64,000 bases of DNA from CBFGRV01 sp965651265 (GTDB lineage Bacteria > Bacteroidota > Rhodothermia > Rhodothermales > VXPQ01): NCBI GenBank assembly GCA_965651265.1, contig CBFGRV010000007.1, positions 1-64,000 on the forward strand. Reading direction: 5' to 3'. How positions within the stretch are numbered: the first letter of the stretch is position 1; each line of letters starts with the position of its first letter. Position numbers and translations under genes: made by a program. Under the pieces are notes generated by a model that worked only from the letters and a program-made list of their open reading frames with translations, was not told the DNA's origin and searched no databases. Below, in pieces: positions 51,648 through 60,244 of the stretch.

Positions 51648-52595
51648 TCATGCCGCGGCGCTCTGGGCCGGCTGGGTCGCCGTAAGTTGCCGGAAGACGT
51701 CCTCCAGATTCGCCTGCTGGCGATGCAGCTCGGTGAGGGTCCAGCCCTGCTCGACGGCGAGTCTGAATAGCTCCGGGCGCAGATCGGCCGATTCATCAGA
51801 GGTCAGGGTGTAGACGGTTTCGCCGCCATCCTGCTTGCGGTCGAGAATGCGAGCTCGCCCCCACTTTGCGAGGGTCTCGTCGACGGCATCGGCCTGCGCG
51901 AGGCCGAACACGATGCGCTGTCCGCCCGAAAAGCTCTGTTGAAGGTCCCTGGGGGTACCATCGGCCACCAGCTTTCCCCGGTGGATGATCAGCACCCGGT
52001 CGCAGGATGCCTGGACTTCGGGCAGGATGTGCGTCGAAAGGATGACCGTTTTCTCGCGACCGATCTGCTTGATGAGCTCGCGAATCTCGACGATCTGATT
52101 CGGATCGAGTCCGGTGGTGGGCTCATCCAGAATCAGGATGGGTGGATCGTGGATCATGGCCTGGGCGAGGCCGACCCGTTGGCGATACCCCTTGGAGAGC
52201 GCGTCGATCTTTTTGCCGAGGACGGCGCCGATGCCGCAGACCTCGGCCATTGCCTTGATCCGCGTGGCGCGGTGCTCGCGCGGAACGCCTCGCATGGCCG
52301 CCGCAAACATCAGGTAGTCGTAGGTCACCATTCCCTGATAGAGCGGCGTATGCTCGGGCAGGTAGCCCATCAGGCGGCGAACGGCCAGGCTGTGCTCTCG
52401 GACGTCCATCCCGTCGACGAGGACGGTGCCGCTGGTGGGAGGAAGGTAGCAGGTGAGCACCTTCATCGTCGTCGTCTTGCCGGCGCCGTTGGGCCCGAGA
52501 AACCCGAGCACCTCGCCGGGACGAACGTCGAAAGAGATGTGGTCGACGGCGCGCTCGGCGCCGTAGAACTTCGTCAGATCGCGAACTTCGATCAT
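51648..52595 (-). CDS. ABC transporter ATP-binding protein (GldA type)
   Basis: 315 residues from ATG 52595 (MIEVRDLTKFYGAERAVDHI); 15 extra in-frame codons upstream look non-coding. Walker A GPNGAGKT at 34-41, signature variant LSKGYRQRVGLAQA, Walker B ILILDEPTTGLDPNQ, and switch histidine in ILSTHILPEV. The C-terminal extension matches GldA/NosF-like proteins. Energises the GldF/GldG-like partners encoded downstream. Confidence 0.93.
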   Translation of the reverse strand: MIEVRDLTKFYGAERAVDHISFDVRPGEVLGFLGPNGAGKTTTMKVLTCYLPPTSGTVLVDGMDVREHSLAVRRLMGYLPEHTPLYQGMVTYDYLMFAAAMRGVPREHRATRIKAMAEVCGIGAVLGKKIDALSKGYRQRVGLAQAMIHDPPILILDEPTTGLDPNQIVEIRELIKQIGREKTVILSTHILPEVQASCDRVLIIHRGKLVADGTPRDLQQSFSGGQRIVFGLAQADAVDETLAKWGRARILDRKQDGGETVYTLTSDESADLRPELFRLAVEQGWTLTELHRQQANLEDVFRQLTATQPAQSAAA

Positions 52596-52705
52596 CTGAA
52601 ACTCGGAACCGGGTTGCGGTCGCGTTACATCGCAGACCACTTAATGACGCAACCCGCCGCGAATGTTTCCGGAAGTCGATCGAAAACCGATGCCGGCCGT
52701 CCCGA

Positions 52706-53647
52706 TCAGGCCTCCAGCAGCCCGATCTGTACGAGGCGCGCGTGCAGAAATTCGCCCGCCGTGCGGTAATGGAATCGTTCCAGATCGGACTCGCCAAGAT
52801 GCGCGAGGGGCACGAGCGACACCTCGCCTTTGACGTGCCCGAAGAACGGCATCGAATAGCGCTCCTTGCCCGGCTCGCAAACCACGCGGTGCTCACCGGA
52901 TCGATATCGGCCACCGGTAAGATGCTGCAGCATATCCCCGCAGTTCACGATCAGGATGTTCGGATCGCTGATCAGCATGGGCAACCACTTCCCGTGATAG
53001 AGCAGCTGCAGGCCTGCCTGACGGGCGAGCAGCAGCGTCAGCATGTTGATGTCCGTGTGCCGGGAGGCGCACATCCCGACGACGTTTCCGCCTGGAGTCA
53101 ACTCCTCGACCCGCTCATCCTCGGCCGTCGGGTTGTCGTGCGCGGGATAATGCAAAACCCGCAGGAGGCTGTCGCCCGTCTTCTCCACGAAATAATTCTC
53201 CGGAAGGTCCAGCGACAGGGCGACGGCGCGGAGCAGAATGTGGTAAACGCGCTGAAATTCCCGGAAGAGTGCCTCATTGACGAGCGAAAATTCAGGCACC
53301 TCGGGCACCTCGATCATGTGATCCTCGAGCACGTGGAAGAAGTGCTTGAGATCGGCCACCTTCGCGTGCTCTCCCGTCTCTATCCCGATGGGCGTGTACC
53401 CGTATTGCCGCCCGACCTCAGGGTACTCGTACTTCTTCCGAACGGGCTCCGGGAGATCCTTGAAGAAGCGAGGGTAGGTGTCGAAGGACTGCTCGATCAG
53501 GGCCGGCGAAATTCCATGGTGAGAGAGGTAGAAGAAGCCGGTGTCCTCGAGCGTCCTCTTCAGCGTGTTGACGAACACCTGCCGGGCTGCCGGCGTGCCT
53601 TCCGTGAAGTCACGGAGGTCGAGTTGGTCGATGTGCATTTCCGACAT
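52706..53647 (-). CDS. 2-oxoglutarate/Fe(II) oxygenase, isopenicillin N synthase family
   Basis: 313 residues. The iron facial triad is H197, D199 (SRHTDINMLTLL) and H253 (SGEHRVV). The 2-oxoglutarate-binding R-x-S is R263-S265 (RYSMPFF). The N-terminal GFFYLSHHGIS motif is also typical. Bacterial members hydroxylate diverse small molecules; despite the family name, no beta-lactam pathway is implied. It sits between a DUF1080 lipoprotein gene (35 bases upstream) and the Gld-like ABC set. Confidence 0.92.
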   Translation of the reverse strand: MSEMHIDQLDLRDFTEGTPAARQVFVNTLKRTLEDTGFFYLSHHGISPALIEQSFDTYPRFFKDLPEPVRKKYEYPEVGRQYGYTPIGIETGEHAKVADLKHFFHVLEDHMIEVPEVPEFSLVNEALFREFQRVYHILLRAVALSLDLPENYFVEKTGDSLLRVLHYPAHDNPTAEDERVEELTPGGNVVGMCASRHTDINMLTLLLARQAGLQLLYHGKWLPMLISDPNILIVNCGDMLQHLTGGRYRSGEHRVVCEPGKERYSMPFFGHVKGEVSLVPLAHLGESDLERFHYRTAGEFLHARLVQIGLLEA

Positions 53648-53682
53648 GGCTGGATGGAGTAGGTTCGGAGGCTCGAGCCAAT

Positions 53683-54390
53683 TTACGAGAGCGGACGGAT
53701 CCGGATGTTCCGGAAGCGCACCTTTTTGCCCGCCTGGTACGACGCGCCTTCGTGCACCTGCAGGCCGATCTTGCCGCTCCGCGGCACGCCCTGGGTCGTC
53801 TCCTCGGTATGCTGGAAGTCTGTGACCAATTCGCCGTTCAGCCAGAACTGAATGCGTGCCGGCTCACCCTCGATGCGGATCCTCAGGTCGTTCCACTCCC
53901 CCTCGCGAAAGTGTTGGATCCCGTCCGGGTTCGGATACACGCTGCCCTGTGTCCACGGCAGATAGATCCCCCCGATGTCGCCGTTCTCGCGGTAGTCGAG
54001 CGTCACCTGGTGGCTCTTGCCATCCTCCCCTACCCGAAGAAAGATGCCACTGTCGATCGGGTAGTCGAGCATCGTCTCCAGAGCGAGCTCGAAATCCGAA
54101 TACTCCCCATCGGTGACCAGAAAACCGCCATGTCCGGGTGGATCCTGATCGCCCACGATGGCGCCGTCGACGACCTCCCAGAGTCCGCCGACCTGATCCT
54201 CGGGAAGACCCATGTGGCGCGACCAGCCCGTAAGCGTTTCGCCGTCGAACAGGCTGACGAAGCCGGTATCGTTGGCTGCGGCCGAGCCGGCCGAGGACCC
54301 GGGTGAGGCATCATCCGCACGTGGCGAACAACCGGCGGCGAGAGCAATCGCGCCTATAAATAAGATGCAAGAACGAATGGACGTCATCAT
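53683..54390 (-). CDS. DUF1080 lipoprotein (3-keto-disaccharide hydrolase family)
   Basis: 235 residues. Lipoprotein signal ILFIGAIALAAGC with C21. The fold is a concanavalin-like beta-sandwich with family motifs FVSLFDGETLTGWSRHMGLP, WEVVDGAIVGDQDPPGHGGF, LDYPIDSGIFLRV and GKIGLQVHEGASYQAGKKVR FRNIRIRPL. Members hydrolyse or otherwise act on 3-keto-glycosides made by Gfo/Idh/MocA oxidoreductases. The gene upstream encodes such an enzyme, also exported, which supports that role here. Confidence 0.9.
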   Translation of the reverse strand: MMTSIRSCILFIGAIALAAGCSPRADDASPGSSAGSAAANDTGFVSLFDGETLTGWSRHMGLPEDQVGGLWEVVDGAIVGDQDPPGHGGFLVTDGEYSDFELALETMLDYPIDSGIFLRVGEDGKSHQVTLDYRENGDIGGIYLPWTQGSVYPNPDGIQHFREGEWNDLRIRIEGEPARIQFWLNGELVTDFQHTEETTQGVPRSGKIGLQVHEGASYQAGKKVRFRNIRIRPLS

Positions 54391-54467
54391 GTAGTGCTCA
54401 AGAGTGCATGGATTGGATTTCGGAGGTAGATGGACTCATTCCCCGGCATCAAGATTCCGGCGGATCC

Positions 54468-55802
54468 TCAGATCGCCCACGGCTCCCGACCTTCCCGAGC
54501 CAGGAGGCTCCGGGCTTCGGGATTGTTCGGGATAGTCTCCCGGGCATCATCCCATTGCAGGGTCGAGCCTGTTCGGTACGCGATATTCGCCAATAGCCCC
54601 ACTTTGGAGAGCCGGTGACCGTACTCCACGTTACAGGTGGTCTCCAATTCGCGCGTCTTCACGGCGTCGATGAACTCCCGCAGGTGGCCGGGCGAATCAG
54701 GAATATGCATGGACGGTGCGGGGAAATCCTCGATCCGGCGGCCGTCGACATAGACCTGGTGATCCGAGTAGTTCGTGACCAGCGTCGCATCCTCCCCCAC
54801 GAACACGGCTCCAATGCCTCCCATATGTTCGAGACCGGCCGGCGGTTTGGGGTGCAGGAGGAAGCTCATCAGCACCTCGGGGAATTCGAACGTGGCATGC
54901 AGGGTATCGGGGGTTTCGGTGGCGTCGGTCAGGAAAAAGCGGCCGCCGGTGGCCGACACGCGCAAGGGCGCCGGAAGGTCTAGTGCCCAGAACGCGATGT
55001 CCGCGATGTGGCACCAGAAGTCGATGAAGGTACCGCCCGAGTAATCCCAGAAGTGCCGGAACGTCCCATGTGAGCGGAGTGGATTGTAAGGCCGCTTTGG
55101 AGCCGGACCAAGCCAGAAATCGTAGTCGAGCCCGGGAGGCGGGTCGCTGTCGGGCGGGTGGCCACGGCCCTCTATGTTGGAGGTCTTCCAGAGCTGCACG
55201 TGCGTGACCCGGCCCAGCTGCCCGCTCTTGATCCGCTCGACGACCCGGCGGTAGTTCGGCAAGTCGTTGTGGATGTGATTGCCCATCTGCGAGACCCGCC
55301 CGTGCCGCCGCGCCGCGTCCACCATGGCGCGCCCCTCGGCGACGCTATAGCTGAGCGGCTTCTCGACGAACACGTCCTTGCCGGCCTCGCACGCGTGCAC
55401 GAAGGGAATCGAGTGCCAGTGATCGGGGGTGACCACCGCGACGGCATCGATGTCCGGCAGCTCGAGCAGGCGACGGTAATCATTGAACACGGGGATCTGA
55501 CTCCCGCGCGCATCGCGGACGATGCGGGATGCGGCCTCGCGGTGGTTCGCGTCGACATCGCAGATGGCGCCGATCTCCACATCGGCCTGTCCCAGAAACT
55601 CGCGTAGCCGGTTCGTGCCCATGCTGCCGACGCCGATCATTCCGAGCACGATGCGGTCTGACGGGGCCACGGGAATGACCGTCGCCTCGACCGCAGGCGC
55701 TGTGCCTCCGCGAAAGAGCCCGCACCCGGCAAGCGACAAGCCGGCCGCGCCGGCGGCCGCCTGCTTCAGGAACGCCCGCCGGCTTTGCCGATGCTCGTAC
55801 AT
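54468..55802 (-). CDS. Tat-exported Gfo/Idh/MocA oxidoreductase
   Basis: 444 residues from ATG 55802; the open frame continues ~160 codons upstream without signal or homology. Twin-arginine signal SRRAFLKQ (7-14) followed by a lipobox ending SLAGC (C27), so it is probably a folded NAD(P)-containing lipoprotein outside the cytoplasm. Rossmann motif LGMIGVGSMGTNRLREFLGQ, then VVTPDHWHSIPFVHACEAGK and VFVEKPLSYSVAEGRAMVDA. C-terminal domain with FIDFWCHIADIAFWALDLPA. Likely oxidises the sugar 3-OH for the DUF1080 partner. Confidence 0.92.
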   Translation of the reverse strand: MYEHRQSRRAFLKQAAAGAAGLSLAGCGLFRGGTAPAVEATVIPVAPSDRIVLGMIGVGSMGTNRLREFLGQADVEIGAICDVDANHREAASRIVRDARGSQIPVFNDYRRLLELPDIDAVAVVTPDHWHSIPFVHACEAGKDVFVEKPLSYSVAEGRAMVDAARRHGRVSQMGNHIHNDLPNYRRVVERIKSGQLGRVTHVQLWKTSNIEGRGHPPDSDPPPGLDYDFWLGPAPKRPYNPLRSHGTFRHFWDYSGGTFIDFWCHIADIAFWALDLPAPLRVSATGGRFFLTDATETPDTLHATFEFPEVLMSFLLHPKPPAGLEHMGGIGAVFVGEDATLVTNYSDHQVYVDGRRIEDFPAPSMHIPDSPGHLREFIDAVKTRELETTCNVEYGHRLSKVGLLANIAYRTGSTLQWDDARETIPNNPEARSLLAREGREPWAI

Positions 55803-55847
55803 TGAATCGGAATGAGAAAGGCCCCGCTGCACGCCAGAAACTCGAAG

Positions 55848-55879
55848 CGAATTTTGAAAGGTTGTCGAAGCAAAATTCG
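55848..55879. promoter_or_regulatory. 9-bp inverted repeat upstream of the Gfo/Idh gene
   Basis: CGAATTTTG (55848-55856) and CAAAATTCG (55871-55879) are exact inverted copies with a 14-base spacer, 46-77 bases before the dehydrogenase start on the minus strand. Centre spacing of 23 bases (about two helical turns) suits a dimeric regulator. Candidate operator for the 3-keto-sugar gene set. Confidence 0.45.
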
Positions 55880-56114
55880 TAAAGCCACGCCTCCACAAAA
55901 TAGCCGCTTCGTGCGACAAACTCTCTCCCCGCGGAGCCTGTGCTTCGCTTGTAATCTTCGCGTCTCGAGATCCATTCTGCGCGAACCTTTTGCCCCAATC
56001 GAGAGAATTATTCCTACCTCGCGGGTCGCCTTCAACGCATCCGCGAGGGCTGACATACTGGCTTCTTGCGGTAGTGACGACTGAACATTCCCGCAGCAAT
56101 ACTTCCACACACAT

Positions 56115-56130
56115 AAGTACGTACGTACTT
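56115..56130. promoter_or_regulatory. Perfect 16-bp palindrome abutting the glycosyltransferase ribosome-binding site
   Basis: AAGTACGTACGTACTT is a perfect palindrome and ends directly before GGAGG (56131-56135), the ribosome-binding site of the gene starting at 56144. It could bind a dimeric repressor or, as RNA, fold into a small hairpin that affects initiation. Confidence 0.55.
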
Positions 56131-56143
56131 GGAGGTTGACGCC

Positions 56144-57232
56144 ATGAGAATTGCACAGGTCGCTCCGCTCTACGAGAGCGTACCCCCAAAGCTCTATGGA
56201 GGCACGGAGCGAATCGTATCCTACCTGACCGAGGAGTTGGTTCGCCGTGGACACGACGTGACGCTGTACGCGGCCGGTGATTCCCAGACACGCGCTCGAC
56301 TCGTGCCGGGCAGCCCCTCCGCTTTGCGACTATCCGGCCTCACACCGGAAGTGTACCATATATTGATGCTTGAAGACGTCTTTCGCGACGCCGGCCAGTA
56401 CGACATCGTCCATTTCCACGTGGACTTCCTCCACTTTCCGCTATCGAGCCGAAACACCATCCCACAGGTCACGACCATGCACGGGCGGCTGGACCTTCCC
56501 GATCTCGTGCCGCTCTTCAAGCGATTCTCGGAGATGCCTCTCGTAAGCATTTCGGACTCGCAGCGCCGCCCGCTCCCCTGGGCGAACTGGGTAGGTACGG
56601 TCTATCATGGCCTTCCCGCGGATCTCTATCGTGCCTCTGAGGAGCCTGGCGAGTACCTGGCCTTCCTGGGGCGCATCAGCCCGGAGAAGCGCCCTGACCG
56701 CGCCATCGAGATCGCCAAACGGACGGGCATTCCGCTGAAGATTGCGGCCAAGGTCGACAAGGTGGACCGCGAATACTTCGAGCGTGAGATCGAGCCGTTG
56801 CTCGATACGTCGCTGATCGAGTTCATCGGCGAGATAGGCGAGCACGAGAAGAACGAGTTTATCGGAGGGGCATTGGCCATGCTCTTTCCCATCGATTGGC
56901 CGGAGCCGTTCGGCCTGGTCATGATCGAATCCTTCGCATGCGGCACGCCGGTGGTGGCTTTCCGCTGCGGGTCCGTGCCTGAGGTGATGCGCGATGGTGT
57001 CTCGGGCTTCGTGGTCGAGTCCATCGACGAGGCCGTGGACGCGGTTCATCGAATCGATTCCCTCGACCGCCGTGTCTGCCGTGCTTACTTCGATGAGCGC
57101 TTCACCGTCGAGCGGATGGCCGAAGACTATCTCGAGGTGTATGAGGCCTTACAGCACGCGAACTCGGTCGAACGGGCGAAGGTACGCTACCTCGAGCCGG
57201 CCGCTGCTGACTATGCGGCCTCCGCGGTGTAG
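56144..57232 (+). CDS. Glycosyltransferase family 4
   Basis: 362 residues from ATG 56144, selected because GGAGG lies eight bases upstream; an ATG at 56129 is inside the palindrome. GT-B fold: N-terminal MRIAQVAPLYESVPPKLYGG TERIVSYLTEELVRRGHDVT, and C-terminal GRISPEKRPDRAIEIAKRTG with the donor-binding EPFGLVMIESFACGTPVVAF and GSVPEVMRDG. It transfers an activated sugar, acceptor unknown. It is immediately followed (no spacer) by a glycogen-debranching-type glucosidase, a pairing I have seen in many bacteria, suggesting glucan or compatible-solute metabolism. Confidence 0.93.
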   Translation: MRIAQVAPLYESVPPKLYGGTERIVSYLTEELVRRGHDVTLYAAGDSQTRARLVPGSPSALRLSGLTPEVYHILMLEDVFRDAGQYDIVHFHVDFLHFPLSSRNTIPQVTTMHGRLDLPDLVPLFKRFSEMPLVSISDSQRRPLPWANWVGTVYHGLPADLYRASEEPGEYLAFLGRISPEKRPDRAIEIAKRTGIPLKIAAKVDKVDREYFEREIEPLLDTSLIEFIGEIGEHEKNEFIGGALAMLFPIDWPEPFGLVMIESFACGTPVVAFRCGSVPEVMRDGVSGFVVESIDEAVDAVHRIDSLDRRVCRAYFDERFTVERMAEDYLEVYEALQHANSVERAKVRYLEPAAADYAASAV

Positions 57233-59455
57233 GTGGATACCCCAGGTACTCCAGCATCTTCCGACATCGGAGGGATGGAAAGCAAAGACGGCATTCTCCT
57301 CGAACGCCGGCAGTATGAGATACTGACCTCGGCGTCGATCGCCGAGAACCGTACGCATGTCCTGAAGAGCGGCGACACGTTCGCCGTCTTCGACATGCAC
57401 GGCGACTTCAGCCCGGTCGGCAATCGCGAGCAGGGCCTCTATTTCGAGGGCACCCGCTTCGTGTCCAGAATGGAGATGTGGATGGATTCGAAGCGGCCGG
57501 TCCTGCTGGGCAGCGCCGTGCGCGACGACAATACGGTGCTCAGCGTCGATCTCACCAATCCCGACCTGTTGGATGCCGAGGGCGAGCTCATCCCGCACGG
57601 CACCCTGCATATCTTCCGATCCAAGGTGCTCTGGGGCGAAAGCTGTCTGGAGCAGCTTTCAGTCCGGACCTTTGGCGATCGCCCCGTCCGATTCTCCTTT
57701 TCCCTCATCGTCAATGCGGACTTCGCCGACATCTTCGAGGTCCGCGGGATGCATCGATCGCATCGCGGGATGCGGCTGGAGCCTGAGGTATCCGACTCGC
57801 GGCTGCGACTGGGCTATATGGGGCTGGATGATGTGGAGCGATGGACCATCTTCGAATTCAAACCGCGTCCTTCGGCCATCGGGACCGATGAAATCCGGTT
57901 CGATGTGGAGGTGGCCCCGAATGAGGTTCGTCGATTTCAGATCGGCATTTCATGCCGTACGACCGGGATCGCTCGGGACCCCGGTCGCACCCCGACCTTC
58001 CGGGTGGCCCGACGCGAGGTCCTCGAGCGCACACAACGTCGGCTGGCCTCTTCGTGCCGCGTCGTGACGTCCCACGAGCAGGTCAACGCATGGCTGAAGC
58101 GCTCGCTCGACGACATGAACCTCTTGCTCACCGACATTCCGCACGGGGTCTACCCCTATGCCGGGATTCCATGGTACAACACCTTCTTCGGGCGCGACGG
58201 CCTGCTGACGGGATTGATGACGCTGTGGATCAATCCGGCGATCGCGCGGGGAGTTCTGGGGTACCTGGCCGATACGCAGGCCGATTCCATCGACCCCGCC
58301 CGCGCCGCCGAGCCGGGCAAGATTCTGCACGAATGCCGCTCGGGGGAGATGGCGGCACTGCGCGAAATTCCCTTCGATCGGTATTACGGATCGGTCGACG
58401 CGACGCCGCTCTTCCTCATTCTCGCCGGTCGATACCTGACCCACACGGGCGACTTCGACTTCATCCGCAGCATCTGGCCCGCCATCGAGCGGGCCCTGGA
58501 CTGGATCGACGAGTACGGCGACGTGGACGGCGACGGGTTCGTCGAATACATCCCGGATCCGCAAGGTCTGACCCACCAGGGATGGAAGGATTCGGAAGAT
58601 TCCGTCTTTCATGCCGATGGACGGCCGGCCGAGGGTCCCATTGCCCTGTGCGAGGTCCAGAGCTACGTCTATGGGGCAAAGCAGGAGATGGCCGCCGTTG
58701 CCTTTCGGATGAACGAGACGGATCGCGCCCGGCAGCTGCTCCAGGAGGCCGAGGCCCTGCGCGAGCAGTTTGAATCCACCTTCTGGTGCGACGAACTGGC
58801 CACCTACGCTCTGGCGCTGGATGGCAACAAGGAGCCGTGTCGGGTTCGGACGTCGAACCCGGGGCACGTCCTCTTCACCGGCATGGCGTCCGAAGAACGG
58901 GCACGGAGAATTGCTGCCACCATGTTCGAGCGCGATCTCTTCTCCGGCTGGGGCATCCGCACCCTTTCGACGCGCGAGCGAAGGTTCAATCCCCTTTCCT
59001 ATCACAACGGCTCCGTGTGGCCGCACGATAACGCCGTGATCGGCGATGGATTGGCCCGGTACGGTCATCGACGGGAGGTCGCGCGCCTGCTGCGTGCCTT
59101 TTTCGATGCATCGACGTTCGATACGCAGCGGCGCCTGCCCGAGCTATTCTGCGGGCTACGCCGCCGCCGCGGCGAGGGACCGACCCCTTATCCCGTGGCC
59201 TGCTCACCTCAGGCATGGTCCGCCGTCACGGTGTTCCATCTCTTGCGCGGATGTCTCGGGCTCGAGGTCGACGCCGATCGGCGGCGCCTCACCTTTCGCG
59301 ATCCTTATCTGCCGGGCTTACTGAACGAAGTGCGCATCGAGCAGCTGAGCGTCGGCGGCACCCACGTCGACTTGCTCATCCGCGGCCGGTACGGATCGGT
59401 CAGCGTGAACGTCACGCGGCGAGAGGGTCCGGTTGACGTCGTCATCGCCCGTTAA
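57233..59455 (+). CDS. Amylo-alpha-1,6-glucosidase-like debranching enzyme
   Basis: 740 residues from GTG 57233, the base after the glycosyltransferase stop. The N-terminal beta-domain reads KSGDTFAVFDMHGDFSPVGN, REQGLYFEGTRFVSRMEMWM. The (alpha/alpha)6 catalytic domain follows with GIPWYNTFFGRDGLLTGLMT, EMAALREIPFDRYYGSVDAT PLFLILAGRY, GLTHQGWKDSEDSVFHADGR and YHNGSVWPHDNAVIGDGLAR. No signal peptide, so cytoplasmic. Probably trims branched alpha-glucan or a related glucoside; exact substrate not determinable. Confidence 0.93.
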   Translation: MDTPGTPASSDIGGMESKDGILLERRQYEILTSASIAENRTHVLKSGDTFAVFDMHGDFSPVGNREQGLYFEGTRFVSRMEMWMDSKRPVLLGSAVRDDNTVLSVDLTNPDLLDAEGELIPHGTLHIFRSKVLWGESCLEQLSVRTFGDRPVRFSFSLIVNADFADIFEVRGMHRSHRGMRLEPEVSDSRLRLGYMGLDDVERWTIFEFKPRPSAIGTDEIRFDVEVAPNEVRRFQIGISCRTTGIARDPGRTPTFRVARREVLERTQRRLASSCRVVTSHEQVNAWLKRSLDDMNLLLTDIPHGVYPYAGIPWYNTFFGRDGLLTGLMTLWINPAIARGVLGYLADTQADSIDPARAAEPGKILHECRSGEMAALREIPFDRYYGSVDATPLFLILAGRYLTHTGDFDFIRSIWPAIERALDWIDEYGDVDGDGFVEYIPDPQGLTHQGWKDSEDSVFHADGRPAEGPIALCEVQSYVYGAKQEMAAVAFRMNETDRARQLLQEAEALREQFESTFWCDELATYALALDGNKEPCRVRTSNPGHVLFTGMASEERARRIAATMFERDLFSGWGIRTLSTRERRFNPLSYHNGSVWPHDNAVIGDGLARYGHRREVARLLRAFFDASTFDTQRRLPELFCGLRRRRGEGPTPYPVACSPQAWSAVTVFHLLRGCLGLEVDADRRRLTFRDPYLPGLLNEVRIEQLSVGGTHVDLLIRGRYGSVSVNVTRREGPVDVVIAR

Positions 59456-59609
59456 GCCCAAAGTCGAATTATCCACGTCGTTACCTGGACGGGTACGCCG
59501 GCCTGCATCCGTAGCTGTAGGGATGGGTTGTGTGGATGTGGTCATGAGAGGATGTCCTCGACGGGCCCGTCACCGCTGTGTACCCATTTCAGGAAGGGAG
59601 GACTTTGTG

Positions 59610-60188
59610 ATGAAAGACATTCTGAACCGCGGCGCCGAACGTCGCAGACCCGACGCCACCCGATCCGACGACTGGCGCGATGAGGAGCTGGAATCCAGGC
59701 AGGGCACGGACGATCGAGACGCGGACTTCCTCGCGGATCGAAACGTTGAATTCGACGACGATCTCGTTGACGATTTCGGGGACGATCGGGACGTCGAGTT
59801 CGGGGATGATCGGGACGTCGATTTCCAGATCGATCGTGACCGGCCCGACATTCGGGCCGCCGACCGGGCAGGAATTGGTGCCGGCGCCCACGTCGCAGGC
59901 CGCGGGATGGAAGCCGCGAATGGAGCCTTGTTCGCGTCCGATGATGCGCAACGATTCCGTTTGCGATGGACCGAGATCCAGACGAACTTTGTCGACGAGC
60001 CCCGGCGGGCCGTTGAGGAGGCTGACGATCTCGTCTCCGAGATGAGCGAACGGATCACCTCGCTCTTCACCCAGAATCGCGAAGAGCTCGAACGGCAGTG
60101 GTCGGCGGGCGATGAGGTCTCGACCGAGCAGCTCCGACGCACGCTCCAGAGCTATCGCAGCTTCTTCGAGCGGCTGCTCTCCCTTTGA
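59610..60188 (+). CDS. Asp-repeat protein with conserved helical C-terminal domain
   Basis: 192 residues from ATG 59610; GGGAGG at 59596-59601 decides this start over longer frames. Residues ~42-77 are an acidic tandem repeat (DDRDVEFG DDRDVDFQ). Residues ~112-192 are helical: RLRWTEIQTNFVDEPRRAVE EADDLVSEMSERIT, ERQWSAGDEVSTEQLRRTLQ SYRSFFERLLSL. I recall near-identical C-terminal domains (VDEPRRAVEEAD ... DVSTEDLR..L..YRSFFERLL) in Actinobacteria. Function unknown; transfer from that group and a link to the upstream glucan genes are inference. Confidence 0.85.
   Translation: MKDILNRGAERRRPDATRSDDWRDEELESRQGTDDRDADFLADRNVEFDDDLVDDFGDDRDVEFGDDRDVDFQIDRDRPDIRAADRAGIGAGAHVAGRGMEAANGALFASDDAQRFRLRWTEIQTNFVDEPRRAVEEADDLVSEMSERITSLFTQNREELERQWSAGDEVSTEQLRRTLQSYRSFFERLLSL
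59781..59828 (+). repeat. 24-bp tandem repeat within the Asp-repeat gene
   Basis: Unit GACGATCGGGACGTCGAGTT-CGGG (59781-59804) is followed by a closely matching copy (59805-59828), encoding DDRDVEFG and DDRDVDFQ. In frame, so copy number could vary without breaking the gene. Confidence 0.8.
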
Positions 60189-60244
60189 TGGTGCCGTAGC
60201 CCGAGCACGATCGGGCGAAGCGCAGCTAGCATCGGGCGGCACAT

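Noticed and set aside
49274..52595. Gliding motility locus
   Set aside because: Gld-like ABC genes occur in many non-gliding bacteria, and no other gliding genes are in the window, so only the family assignment is kept.
52706..53647. Beta-lactam biosynthesis gene
   Set aside because: The isopenicillin N synthase family name covers many 2-oxoglutarate oxygenases; no peptide synthetase or other antibiotic genes are nearby.
57950..59068. Minus-strand open frame opposite the debranching-type enzyme
   Set aside because: Mirror of a strongly supported enzyme gene; composition is typical of a third-position-GC shadow.
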